64,000 nt of DNA, from NCBI GenBank assembly GCA_046309775.1, contig JBKCOM010000203.1, forward strand, positions 29,117 through 93,116, read 5' to 3'. Source of the stretch: JAIXWP01 sp046309775 (GTDB lineage: Bacteria > Bacteroidota > Bacteroidia > Flavobacteriales_D > Sanyastnellaceae). Numbering within the stretch: position 1 is the stretch's first letter; every line of letters starts with the position of its first letter. Shown here one piece after another: positions 27,914 to 36,092 of the stretch. The notes under the pieces are model-generated. The model saw nothing but the letters and a program-made list of their open reading frames with translations, was not told where the DNA came from and did no database searches. The position numbers were made by a program, and so were the translations under genes.

Positions 27914-28324
27914 TTATTTCGAATCCAAATAGGTTTGCAATATAATTGCCGCACTTATCTTATCGAGATTGCCTTTGTTCTGTCTATCCTTCTTTTTCAT
28001 TCCACCAATCAACATCGCTTGAGAGGCGAGTTTGCTGGTAAACATCTCATCCACGCGAATAATTTTTTTATCGGGAAATTTCTTTTGAATACTATCACAA
28101 AATTTTTGTTGGGCTATTGTTATGTCTGATGCATTTCCATCGAGGTGACGCGCTTCGCCGACTACAATGGTTTCAATTTTTTCTTTGGAAAAAAGTTTTT
28201 CAAAATACTCCATCAATTCAGACGTATCAACAGTTTCCAAAGGTGATGCAATCATTTGCAATGCATCAGTTATGGCAATGCCTGTTCTTTTGAGGCCGTA
28301 ATCGATTCCCAACGCTTTATACAT
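27914..28324 (-). CDS. ruvX: Holliday junction resolvase-like protein RuvX (YqgF)
   Basis: A 136-residue RNase H-fold protein. The first metal-binding motif ALGIDYGLKRTGIAITD, the VVGEARHLDGNASD loop, the RVDEMFTSKLA segment and the C-terminal DKISAAIILQTYL (Asp of the last motif) are all present. YqgF proteins process 16S rRNA 5' ends and have been proposed as Holliday junction resolvases. It diverges from dapD across 57 nt. A -7 box stands 4 nt before its ATG, so its mRNA may be leaderless. Confidence 0.92.
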   Translation of the reverse strand: MYKALGIDYGLKRTGIAITDALQMIASPLETVDTSELMEYFEKLFSKEKIETIVVGEARHLDGNASDITIAQQKFCDSIQKKFPDKKIIRVDEMFTSKLASQAMLIGGMKKKDRQNKGNLDKISAAIILQTYLDSK

Positions 28325-28328
28325 GATA

Positions 28329-28336
28329 CAAAGTTA
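28329..28336 (-). promoter_or_regulatory. -7 promoter box (TAACTTTG) 4 nt before ruvX
   Basis: On this strand TAACTTTG is followed by four bases and then the ruvX ATG. With transcription starting about four bases after the box, the transcript would begin at or next to the start codon. A TTG stands 15 nt upstream as a possible -33 element. Confidence 0.6.
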
Positions 28337-28357
28337 GGTGCACAAGGCATTCAATAG

Positions 28358-28365
28358 TATTTTTG
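28358..28365 (+). promoter_or_regulatory. candidate -7 promoter box (TATTTTTG) for dapD
   Basis: The box matches TAnnTTTG and lies 16 nt before the dapD ATG. It is only 21 nt from the ruvX box on the other strand, so the two polymerases would compete for the same short stretch. Confidence 0.5.
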
Positions 28366-28381
28366 ACGAAAAATCACGGTA

Positions 28382-29203
28382 ATGGAAATCAATCAATTGA
28401 AAGATATTGTAGAAAACACATGGAATGACAGGGCTTTGCTCTCCTCTGAAGTGTCTCAAGCTGCGATAAGAGAGGTGATAGACCTTCTTGACAATGGCAA
28501 GCTTCGCGTGGCTGAGCCTATCGGATCCGATTGGCAAGTGAATGAGTGGGTGAAAAAAGCAGTGGTACTGTATTTCCCGATTCAACAGATGAAGGTCATA
28601 GAAGTAGGTCCATTTGTTTTTCATGATAAGATGGAATTGAAGAGGAACTATGCAGAGCTCGGCGTACGTGTGGTTCCCCATGCCATTGCCCGCTATGGAG
28701 CATTTTTGGAGAAAGGCGTTATCATGATGCCTTCGTATGTAAACATCGGAGCGTATGTCGGAAGCGGAACCATGGTCGATACATGGGCTACTGTTGGAAG
28801 TTGCGCTCAAATAGGTAAGGATGTGCACCTCAGTGGAGGCGTTGGTATTGGCGGGGTGCTGGAGCCTTTGCAGGCCGCACCGGTGATTATCGAGGATGGT
28901 TGCTTTATTGGCTCCCGCTCGATTGTGGTTGAAGGTGTGCGAGTAAAAAAAGAAGCAGTGCTTGGTGCTAACGTGGTTCTTACAAAGAGCACCAAAATCA
29001 TAGATGTTTCAGGAAAGGAGCCAGTAACCTATGTCGGAGAAGTTCCTGAAAGAAGTGTTGTCATTCCAGGGAGCTATACCAAGGAGTTCCCAGCAGGCAG
29101 TTATCAGGTGAACTGTGCGCTTATCATTGGAAAGCGAAAGGAAAGCACCGACTTAAAAACATCGCTCAATGATGCTTTACGCGACTTCGAAGTAGCAGTA
29201 TAA
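28382..29203 (+). CDS. dapD: 2,3,4,5-tetrahydropyridine-2,6-dicarboxylate N-succinyltransferase
   Basis: A 273-residue left-handed beta-helix acyltransferase. The N-terminal helical part (LKDIVENTWNDRALLS) and the core VVPHAIARYGAFLEKGVIMM, MPSYVNIGAYVGSGTMVDTW, VGSCAQIGKDVHLSGGVGIG and GVLEPLQAAPVIIEDGCFIG are nearly invariant DapD segments. It makes N-succinyl-2-amino-6-ketopimelate in the lysine and meso-diaminopimelate pathway and is therefore needed for peptidoglycan. Length matches the family. It is followed after 4 nt by a glycosyltransferase gene. Confidence 0.95.
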   Translation: MEINQLKDIVENTWNDRALLSSEVSQAAIREVIDLLDNGKLRVAEPIGSDWQVNEWVKKAVVLYFPIQQMKVIEVGPFVFHDKMELKRNYAELGVRVVPHAIARYGAFLEKGVIMMPSYVNIGAYVGSGTMVDTWATVGSCAQIGKDVHLSGGVGIGGVLEPLQAAPVIIEDGCFIGSRSIVVEGVRVKKEAVLGANVVLTKSTKIIDVSGKEPVTYVGEVPERSVVIPGSYTKEFPAGSYQVNCALIIGKRKESTDLKTSLNDALRDFEVAV

Positions 29204-29207
29204 ATAG

Positions 29208-30203
29208 ATGAAGAAAGTCCTTGTAATTCAAACAGCATTTATTGGAGATGCCATACTCTCAACTTCAGTGCTTGAGTCCATTCACAACGCCCACAGCGAT
29301 GTGAGATTGGATTTGTTGGTGCGCAAGGGAAATGAAGGACTTTTTATCGGACATCCAACTATTCATTCACTACTTGTTTGGAATAAAAAAGAAGGAAAAT
29401 ACAAATCACTATTCGCACTTCTTAAAACAATTAGAAGGGAAAAGTATGATGTGGTCATAAATCTTCAGAGGTTTGCTTCATCAGGCATTCTTACCGCGTT
29501 TTCGGGCGCGAGCTTAAGAATCGGTTTTAAAAAGAATCCCCTTTCATTTCTGTTTGATCGTTCTGCCGAGCATATTATTTCCACTCAAGCAGAATCTTAC
29601 ATTCATGAGGTTGATCGCAATTATAGCGTGTTGAAGTTGTGGCAGGATATGCCTTTGCGTCCGCCTAAACTCTATCCATCTGACGATGACTTTAAGAGAA
29701 TAGCTCCATATACACTTGATACATTTATTACCATTAGTCCAGCTTCTGTGTGGGAAACAAAGAAGACTCCATTAGAGGTTTGGGTAAAGTTTATAAATGA
29801 ATTGAAAGGCGAGAAGGTATACTTGAATGGAGGGCCTAGCGATATTGAGTTGTGTGAAGAATTGCGACGAAGTGTAAATTATTCGAATATTGAAGTGATT
29901 GCTGGAAGATTAAGTCTTCTCCAAAGTGCGGCATTATTTAGCAAGGCCAAGAGAAATTTTGTGAATGATAGCGGACCGCTTCATCTTTGCTCTGCGATGA
30001 ATGCCCCAGTCACCGCAGTCTTTTGTAGCACTGTGCCCTCCTTTGGATTCGGACCTTTAGCCGATGATTCGGTGATTGCTCAAACTACCGAGAGCTTGAC
30101 TTGCAGACCTTGTGGTTTGCACGGAAAAAGCAAATGCCCCGAAGGTCATTTCAAATGCGGTCGCACAATAGATCATCGTCAACTTTCTAATTCTCTAAAA
30201 TGA
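29208..30203 (+). CDS. glycosyltransferase family 9 protein (heptosyltransferase-like)
   Basis: A 331-residue GT9/WaaF-like glycosyltransferase. The N-terminal VLVIQTAFIGDAILSTSVLE and the C-terminal nucleotide-binding segment RNFVNDSGPLHLCSAMNAPV with TAVFCSTVPSFGFGPL are characteristic. Four Cys near the C-terminus (CRPCGLHGKSKCPEGHFKC) match the cysteine cluster seen in many GT9 members. It transfers a sugar, classically heptose, to the lipopolysaccharide core at the inner membrane. It is in a run with dapD and a GSCFA gene; its stop overlaps the next start by 4 nt (ATGA). Confidence 0.88.
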   Translation: MKKVLVIQTAFIGDAILSTSVLESIHNAHSDVRLDLLVRKGNEGLFIGHPTIHSLLVWNKKEGKYKSLFALLKTIRREKYDVVINLQRFASSGILTAFSGASLRIGFKKNPLSFLFDRSAEHIISTQAESYIHEVDRNYSVLKLWQDMPLRPPKLYPSDDDFKRIAPYTLDTFITISPASVWETKKTPLEVWVKFINELKGEKVYLNGGPSDIELCEELRRSVNYSNIEVIAGRLSLLQSAALFSKAKRNFVNDSGPLHLCSAMNAPVTAVFCSTVPSFGFGPLADDSVIAQTTESLTCRPCGLHGKSKCPEGHFKCGRTIDHRQLSNSLK

Positions 30204-31141
30204 AGTTTAGAACCGAATTAAACATCACCAGTGAAAATTTGGGATTGAATCACCATCACAAAATGATGTTTGTTGGATCATGTTTCAGTGAGAATATTAG
30301 TCATCATCTTCGTAGACTACACTTTCAAGTAAACACAGGTGCACATGGTATCTTATTTCACCCTATAGCCATATTCAACGCTCTTCAAGATGTTGTAGAC
30401 TCTAGGGTTTATGGTTTAAAAGATCTTACCAAAGCCCCGCATGGCTGGGTTTCTTTGTCACATCATGGAGCATTTGCGCATGAGGATGCCGAATCTTTGC
30501 TAATGAAAATCCAAGAGGTGATGACGGAGAGTCATTTATTCCTGAAAGAAGCCTCATTGCTTTCTATCACATTCGGAACTGCAATGGGTTATAGGAATTT
30601 TGCTTCAAATAGGATTGTAGCCAATTGTCATCGACTGCCACAACAGGATTTTGATCGAGAGCTATCTTCTATGAATGATTTGTACGAATCTGCGAGGAAG
30701 GCTATCAAATCAGTATATGACTTTAATCCAGACTTGAAAATTATTCTGACGGTGAGCCCTGTGCGTCATCTACGAGAAGGTTTTATAGAAAACCAACGAT
30801 CGAAGTCCCGATTGATTTTGCTCTGTGAACAGCTGGAAAGGGAGTTTGAAGGCATTCGATATTTTCCTGCTTATGAGTTGGTGATGGACGAACTTCGGGA
30901 TTATCGTTTTTATGAAGAAGATATGATTCATCCCAGTAAGGCGGCCGTTGGATTTGTTGCAGAAAAGTTTGAACGATTTGTATTGACAGAGCAGGCGAGG
31001 CGTGCGTGTGCTTCAATACTTCCTTTTGTTTTAAAAAAGGAACACCGATCGATTCATGAGGGAATAGAGGAGGCGGAAAAAAGAAAAGCCGAATCTGATA
31101 ATCAGATCCGGCTCACTTTGGAAAAATCCTATAAGTTTTAG
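30200..31141 (+). CDS. GSCFA domain protein
   Basis: A 313-residue protein with the name-giving motif VGSCFSENIS near residue 28 and the other family segments HGILFHPIAIFNAL, ITFGTAMGYRN, VANCHRLPQ, LTVSPVRHLREGF and DMIHPSKAAVGFVAEKF. The GSCFA family is related to SGNH/GDSL esterases: the Ser of GSCF and the Asp-x-x-His of DMIHPS would be the active-site residues. No signal peptide is visible. Substrates are unknown; coupling to a GT9 gene suggests a role on cell-surface glycans. The stop shares TTAG with the stop of the converging gene. The C-terminal tail is charged and perhaps helical. Confidence 0.88.
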   Translation: MKFRTELNITSENLGLNHHHKMMFVGSCFSENISHHLRRLHFQVNTGAHGILFHPIAIFNALQDVVDSRVYGLKDLTKAPHGWVSLSHHGAFAHEDAESLLMKIQEVMTESHLFLKEASLLSITFGTAMGYRNFASNRIVANCHRLPQQDFDRELSSMNDLYESARKAIKSVYDFNPDLKIILTVSPVRHLREGFIENQRSKSRLILLCEQLEREFEGIRYFPAYELVMDELRDYRFYEEDMIHPSKAAVGFVAEKFERFVLTEQARRACASILPFVLKKEHRSIHEGIEEAEKRKAESDNQIRLTLEKSYKF

Positions 31142-31488
31142 TTGCACTTATCGAGGCATGTCACCTTGAATACGCCGTCTTGCTTGGCGAGGGTGAACTT
31201 TGTTTTTGAACCTGGAGCTACCAAGCCAACTTGATTTACTTCACCCAAAATTGTTCCGTTTGAAAGGGCAATTCTGTAAGAAATAGCAACAAGCTTGCGA
31301 GTGTTGTCAAACTGTGGGTTGAAGGTGACGTTGATCCCTTGTGCAGACAAGTCATTGGTTAATGTGTATATAGCTTCGCGTGTAGTCTCACTGTTGATTT
31401 CGATGCTGATATTTTCAGCGGTGATGATATTCTGCGCATCTGCAGTGAAGGCAGCGAAGATGGCGAAGATTGCAAGTATTCTTTTCAT
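31138..31488 (-). CDS. small secreted protein of unknown function
   Basis: A 116-residue protein with a clear signal peptide (ILAIFAIFAAFTADAQ). The mature part has alternating strand-like segments and ends in a short Cys-containing tail (VTCLDKCN) that could form one disulphide. I do not recognise the family. It is alone in its direction between converging neighbours, sharing a 4-nt stop overlap with the GSCFA gene. Export signal, normal composition and length argue that it is a real gene. Confidence 0.65.
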   Translation of the reverse strand: MKRILAIFAIFAAFTADAQNIITAENISIEINSETTREAIYTLTNDLSAQGINVTFNPQFDNTRKLVAISYRIALSNGTILGEVNQVGLVAPGSKTKFTLAKQDGVFKVTCLDKCN

Positions 31489-31555
31489 TTTATCTATTTT
31501 TCTTTTGCTTTAATGACATCCAAAAATACAACGAAGTTGCCTCACTTCAAATAAT

Positions 31556-31563
31556 TATCTTTG
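31556..31563 (+). promoter_or_regulatory. -7 promoter box (TATCTTTG) 5 nt before a start codon
   Basis: TATCTTTG is followed by five bases and an ATG. A TTG stands 16 nt upstream as a possible -33 element. The predicted transcript start falls within one or two bases of the start codon. Confidence 0.6.
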
Positions 31564-31568
31564 CATTT

Positions 31569-32105
31569 ATGAATAATACCTCGAAATCCAAGATTACCGA
31601 AGAAATCAAAAAAGACCTATTTAGTGGGGATGATACCACTGTAATGAAAGCCGTGCATCGCTGCCAGGAAGAGGGCAGCAGTCAATTGGTTGAGCCTTTG
31701 ATAGCCGTTTATTGCACCACCGGCAACATGATTATCAAATCGGAAATAGGTGAAATGTTGGCGTCCTTAAAGGTTTCGGGTGTGGATGATGTATTCATGG
31801 ATGCTTTGCGCAATCCGGCGTTTAAGAGCAGTAAAAGAGAGTTGTTGAGTTTTATATGGAGTTCCGGCCTACAGCCAGTGAATGATGTGGCTTTTATCAC
31901 TGAATTGGCCATAGACGGGAGCTATGAAGAGGCTTTAGAGTGTCTCACAATCATCGAAAGCATGGATGAGGCTATTCCCGAGAGCGAGTTGTTAGAAGGC
32001 TCCTCGCTCGCCCGTGCCTTCATCAGCAGCAACAAAGAGGATCAAAAGGTTGGTTTAATTGCAGATTTATTAGTGGCTTTGGAAAGCAGAACCGAAGAGG
32101 ATTAG
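31569..32105 (+). CDS. HEAT-like helical protein, function unknown
   Basis: A cytoplasmic protein of about 178 residues, mostly helical and acidic. Repeating pairs of helices (VMKAVHRCQEEGSSQLVEPL, IIKSEIGEMLASLKVSG, FMDALRNPAFKSSKRELLSF) look like HEAT/Armadillo-type repeats. No catalytic motif is visible. I chose the ATG 5 nt after a good promoter box; the longer frame upstream would need a start inside the promoter and adds a Phe-rich segment. Its stop shares TTAG with the converging CpcT/CpeT-family gene. Proteins like this appear to be conserved in the phylum without assigned roles. Confidence 0.7.
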   Translation: MNNTSKSKITEEIKKDLFSGDDTTVMKAVHRCQEEGSSQLVEPLIAVYCTTGNMIIKSEIGEMLASLKVSGVDDVFMDALRNPAFKSSKRELLSFIWSSGLQPVNDVAFITELAIDGSYEEALECLTIIESMDEAIPESELLEGSSLARAFISSNKEDQKVGLIADLLVALESRTEED

Positions 32106-32788
32106 TTCTTTTTTCGAAAAATATAACCACCTTTTACCGCACCCCAAACCTGTTTGCCGTCGGCGTTGAATCCCTGATCCCAACTTACCATCATTCCATT
32201 TTCAATAGTCACTTTTGAGCTGGCATAGGAGGCGCCACGAAGATCACTTGGACATGTTTTTTCTCCAGTTGATCCAGTAAAGTTATTTTTCGCAGGATCG
32301 AAAGTGAGATAGACTTCACATCCATCCTTTCGCTGTAAAGAATCAGGCGAAACTTGCTTGAATATTTCGTCAGCTCCATTTTTTCCGATGAATCTTTCTT
32401 GCTCTGTCATCATGTAGATGTGACTCACAAAGCTGTTGTCATTCATTTTTTCTACCTTATAAATTCTTTGACGATACGGCTTGTCCATTGTAGAAGCCAT
32501 CGCCTGTTCAACATAGAGATAAAATAGGTTGTCATTCGAATACTCAGGCCAAATGGGTAGCATCTTCAAATTGATATGAAAGAAGTCTGAATCTTGCTGG
32601 CTCTGTAATTCACTATCAAAATTTCCATCCATGCATTGCTTTAAATATTCGAATGGATTGGTGATGCTGTCTGAATTAACCAGCACGTGACTTTCTGCGC
32701 TCTTAGAGAAATCATGATTTGAAGATTGATTAGTGATGATTCCTAAAAAACAAAAAGCAAGTGGTATAAAAAAAATGCGGCCGCTCAT
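32102..32788 (-). CDS. CpcT/CpeT-family exported protein
   Basis: A 228-residue protein with a short signal-like N-terminus (IFFIPLAFCFLGIITN). The core matches the CpeT/CpcT (DUF1001) family: LPIWPEYSNDNLFYLYVEQA, PYRQRIYKVEK, DGCEVYLTFD, the invariant CPSDLRGASYASSKVTI and SWDQGFNADGKQVWGAVKGG. In cyanobacteria members attach phycocyanobilin to phycobiliproteins. No such pigment is expected here, so it probably binds another tetrapyrrole or lipophilic ligand in the envelope; that is inference. Codons 2-5 form one arm of a strong terminator hairpin whose T-run encodes the Phe pair. Confidence 0.85.
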   Translation of the reverse strand: MSGRIFFIPLAFCFLGIITNQSSNHDFSKSAESHVLVNSDSITNPFEYLKQCMDGNFDSELQSQQDSDFFHINLKMLPIWPEYSNDNLFYLYVEQAMASTMDKPYRQRIYKVEKMNDNSFVSHIYMMTEQERFIGKNGADEIFKQVSPDSLQRKDGCEVYLTFDPAKNNFTGSTGEKTCPSDLRGASYASSKVTIENGMMVSWDQGFNADGKQVWGAVKGGYIFRKKN

Positions 32789-32810
32789 GTGATATCATTT
32801 AGCGGCCGCA
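32766..32810 (-). terminator. intrinsic terminator overlapping the CpcT/CpeT start
   Basis: Two perfect 10-bp arms, TGCGGCCGCT and AGCGGCCGCA, enclose a 15-nt loop and are followed on this strand by eight T. It lies about 20 nt past the stop of the large T9SS protein gene and should end that transcript. The ATG of the CpcT/CpeT-family gene sits at the edge of the loop and the second arm is its codons 2-5. Confidence 0.8.
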
Positions 32811-32831
32811 AGTTATGTTTTTTTCGGTATG

Positions 32832-35800
32832 TTATCGCACAATCTGTATCGTGCCTGCTTTTTCTAATGCTTCGTTTTTGAATCCTTTTACCTTCAAAGT
32901 ATAATTATAGATTCCAGTAGTAATATAATAGTCTCCGCCTTGGAAGTCACCCAACCAAGGAGTTTCAGGGTCACGAGATTCAAACACCACATTGCCCCAT
33001 CTGTCGAACACACGGAATTCAAATTCGCGAATGCTTCCTCCTTTTACAAAGAAGGCATCATTGATTCCGTCACCATTGGGGGTGAATGCAGTAGGAATAT
33101 ACACTAGTGGCTCAGAGAAAATCACCGTGCTCGTAGTATCCCAGCAACCGATTTGATTGGTAGCGCGCAGCAATACCAAGTTAGAGCCAAGACCATCAAA
33201 TTGATATTCGAACTCTGAATCAGAAGACACCAACTCCCCGTTGATGAACCACTCTAGATAATTGGGTTCTGCAACAGATGTTGAGTAGTCTGTAAATAAG
33301 TAACGGTCTTCGTCCACCTCGGCAGATGCAAAAATGGCGTCTACAGGAGCAACAATAACATTGATTACAGTGCTATTACTCTTGCCGCAAATATCCGTTG
33401 CCGTAATGGTAGCTGGTAATGACGCGTACAAGTTGTTGTATCTAACATGGGTAGAGTCGAGGCCAGTACCCGTCCATTGATACTCAAATCCGCCTTCACC
33501 GCCAGATGCAATTGCAAATAGATTTACATCAGAACCTGGACACACAGTGGTGTCGGGGTGTTGAACGAAGGTAATCGGAACATCAGGGATGATATAGCTG
33601 ATCTCGTCAGATGCGATAGTACCGCAAATATCAACTACAGTAAGTGATATTGCAATCGTTTCAAAGGATTGAACTTCGATGCTCACATCGTCTGAATAAA
33701 CGGTGTCTGCTACCATCCAGGTGTATTCGAAGCCACCGCTACCTCCAGTCATATTTGGTGAAATGAAAGTAGTGTCGATACAAGAGGCATTGATATCACC
33801 ACCTAGGCTTAGGCTAATAGCAGGGTTCTCTAAAACAATTTGTGTGCTGCCTTGTCCAGACTGGCTGCACGCGTCAGTTACAGTAAGGGATAGCGCTGTA
33901 TTTTGCGTGAAATTATTATTGAGAATTGGTGCCGTTGATAATACTGTTCCGTTTGCTGACCAAGAATAGGTGTAGCCTCCAGAGCCAGTGATATTCGTAG
34001 GTTGAACACTGAATATAGTCGAACAGTTGCCAACTACTTCAGCAGGCAAATCAAATGTCACAGGCGGACTTACGATTTCGAATGGAATATCAAATTCTTG
34101 GTTTTGTCCGCAAGCATCACCCACGAAGACTGTCAACTCACCAGGTTCATTTACGTTGAGAGTATAAGAGTTGCCCCAAACATTCCAATCAAACTGACCA
34201 TTGAGTTGCCAAGAATAGTTGTAAGGTTGTTCACCGCCAGTAGGATTCACTGTGAATACATAAGGTGTGTTACATGTTACTTCGATAGTTGCAGGAACGT
34301 TTACAACAAGCTCTGGGACGTTCAAATCGACATTGATTACGTCGCTAGCTGTGAGTCCGCAACCATCAGTGACTGTCACATTCACTTGACCTTCTCCATT
34401 CCATGAGCCATAGAAAAGTGAGTTACCCCAGCCAAATAGATTATTGCCATTTTCATCTGTCCATTCGTATTCATATACTCCATCGCCACCCTGAGCGTTT
34501 GCGAAAATGTCTACAAAGTCATTACAATTGAGGAGGATATCCCCGTTTGTGATCTCTACTTGAAGTGGAGGGAATTGAAGCACTGTGATAAGGAAGGTAC
34601 CATCATCAGAAGGCATTCCACACGTATCGCTTACAATGACGTTATAAGATGCGTCTGCCGTAGGCGATACAGAAAGCGTCGGCGTTACTGCGCCTGTACT
34701 CCATGAATATTGATAGTTGCCATATCCTCCCGTGATGATAGGCTCAAGTTCGAGTGTTACACCATTACAAATCGACTCATTGTATCCTTCCACTACTAGT
34801 GGTTCTGGTAAGTCTTTGATGAAGAAGTCGAAATTTGAAACCAATCCAGAGCCATTACAAGCACCGAGGTTGAGGATATTCATTTCAACTGTTTCAGTTC
34901 CTTCTGTCAAACCATCGAGGAATGCATCAATCGAGTAAGAAAGCGAGTTGACTCCCGGAGGGAAAATAAGCGTATCAGGCATTGCCGTGTAATCAACACC
35001 CATCTGAGCAGTTCCTGCCCAATCGATGATTACCATATCTTCAACCTCAAGGTTTGAAACAGGTGCACGAGTGAATACGAGCGTTGCTTCACCGCAATCT
35101 TCGAATAGTACATCGGCATCAGGACCGCCCACATTCAAACTGAGAGCTACGTCTACTACTGCGTTTGATGAGAAAGAACCTTCTTCAAGTAATACATAAC
35201 TAGCCAAACCCGTGTCACTACCATCGGCTATTGCGAGTTTGATGTGATACGTTTCACCACATACTACTTCGGATACAGCTTCAAGAACAACGGTATATCC
35301 GCGAGCGTTGATACCTTCCGAGTTAGGATTGTCAATGTAATATTCTTCATTTAGTGTTCCATTTACCGAAGAAATGGTAATTGGTAGTGGTGGGTCTGAG
35401 TTTGGAACTCCAGCGATATTGATTGCTCCACCTGGGAAGCCTGCAGGAGATGCATATGGTCCAGTGATATTCGGGCCGCTCAAAAAGAACGAGAAGATAT
35501 CATTATAAGTCGTGTTTTCCCAGCCGTTGTATTCAACACTTGCAAATACATAACGGAATCGAAGTGTATCACCGGTTGGAATGAAGTCAAACTCAAGGAT
35601 AGCCTGCTCATTGATACTGTTTACAGTAAAACTCTGACCAATGAGTGGAGGAACAGAGTTAGCAATCTCCAAAAGATCAGGATCACCGCCTGAGGTAGGA
35701 CAAAGGGTAGGATCAAGAAAACTCGTGCTGCCAGGCATAATGTTGAATGCGTGATCAGAGGCCAAAACGATTCCACTTTCCAAACCAAGGTTGATGGAGT

Positions 35801-35990
35801 TTCCGTTTTGTAAATATCCTATTTGATCTACACAACCATTAAAGGTAATGTTTGAAGCTTGAATCCCAGAGCCCAGCAATACATCTTGAACGTATTGCTC
35901 GACAGTCATCGATTGCATCGTGATCTGTGAGAATGAATTGAAACTACCGAGTAGTAGTGAGAATGATAGTAATCTGGTTAGTATACGCAT
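32832..35990 (-). CDS. large T9SS type B surface protein (choice-of-anchor L plus repeats)
   Basis: A 1052-residue secreted protein. After the signal peptide (LLSFSLLLGSFNSFSQ), residues 25-260 form a choice-of-anchor L domain (VLLGSGIQASNITFNG, SGIVLASDHAFN, LEFDFIPTGDTLRFRYVFAS). A Calx-beta-like segment follows at about 265-385. Residues 395-940 hold about seven Ig-like or SprB-like repeats of 75-85 residues with a recurring pattern of the type GGxGxYxYxW and a Cys. The last 85 residues are a type B T9SS signal (IPTAFTPNGDGINDAF, FRVFDRWGNVVFES, GIYNYTLKVKG, QIVR). It is probably an adhesin-like or gliding-related surface fibre. Confidence 0.9.
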   Translation of the reverse strand: MRILTRLLSFSLLLGSFNSFSQITMQSMTVEQYVQDVLLGSGIQASNITFNGCVDQIGYLQNGNSINLGLESGIVLASDHAFNIMPGSTSFLDPTLCPTSGGDPDLLEIANSVPPLIGQSFTVNSINEQAILEFDFIPTGDTLRFRYVFASVEYNGWENTTYNDIFSFFLSGPNITGPYASPAGFPGGAINIAGVPNSDPPLPITISSVNGTLNEEYYIDNPNSEGINARGYTVVLEAVSEVVCGETYHIKLAIADGSDTGLASYVLLEEGSFSSNAVVDVALSLNVGGPDADVLFEDCGEATLVFTRAPVSNLEVEDMVIIDWAGTAQMGVDYTAMPDTLIFPPGVNSLSYSIDAFLDGLTEGTETVEMNILNLGACNGSGLVSNFDFFIKDLPEPLVVEGYNESICNGVTLELEPIITGGYGNYQYSWSTGAVTPTLSVSPTADASYNVIVSDTCGMPSDDGTFLITVLQFPPLQVEITNGDILLNCNDFVDIFANAQGGDGVYEYEWTDENGNNLFGWGNSLFYGSWNGEGQVNVTVTDGCGLTASDVINVDLNVPELVVNVPATIEVTCNTPYVFTVNPTGGEQPYNYSWQLNGQFDWNVWGNSYTLNVNEPGELTVFVGDACGQNQEFDIPFEIVSPPVTFDLPAEVVGNCSTIFSVQPTNITGSGGYTYSWSANGTVLSTAPILNNNFTQNTALSLTVTDACSQSGQGSTQIVLENPAISLSLGGDINASCIDTTFISPNMTGGSGGFEYTWMVADTVYSDDVSIEVQSFETIAISLTVVDICGTIASDEISYIIPDVPITFVQHPDTTVCPGSDVNLFAIASGGEGGFEYQWTGTGLDSTHVRYNNLYASLPATITATDICGKSNSTVINVIVAPVDAIFASAEVDEDRYLFTDYSTSVAEPNYLEWFINGELVSSDSEFEYQFDGLGSNLVLLRATNQIGCWDTTSTVIFSEPLVYIPTAFTPNGDGINDAFFVKGGSIREFEFRVFDRWGNVVFESRDPETPWLGDFQGGDYYITTGIYNYTLKVKGFKNEALEKAGTIQIVR

Positions 35991-36018
35991 GGTAATTGGC
36001 TAATTGCAAGGTAGACTA

Positions 36019-36026
36019 CAAAGTTA
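36019..36026 (-). promoter_or_regulatory. candidate -7 promoter box (TAACTTTG)
   Basis: On this strand the box lies 28 nt before the ATG of the large T9SS surface protein gene and matches TAnnTTTG. Confidence 0.5.
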
Positions 36027-36070
36027 CTCAAAAAGGTTGCTCCATGGTGATGTTAAATTCCTCTTTTAGG

Positions 36071-36078
36071 TATTTTTG
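36071..36078 (+). promoter_or_regulatory. candidate -7 promoter box (TATTTTTG)
   Basis: The box matches TAnnTTTG and lies 14 nt before the methyltransferase ATG, in the divergent region shared with the large T9SS protein gene. Confidence 0.5.
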
Positions 36079-36092
36079 TAAAAACCAAGCAC

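Noticed and set aside
28325..28381. Lysine riboswitch in front of dapD
   Set aside because: The whole intergenic stretch is 57 nt and is taken up by two promoters, far too short for the riboswitch.
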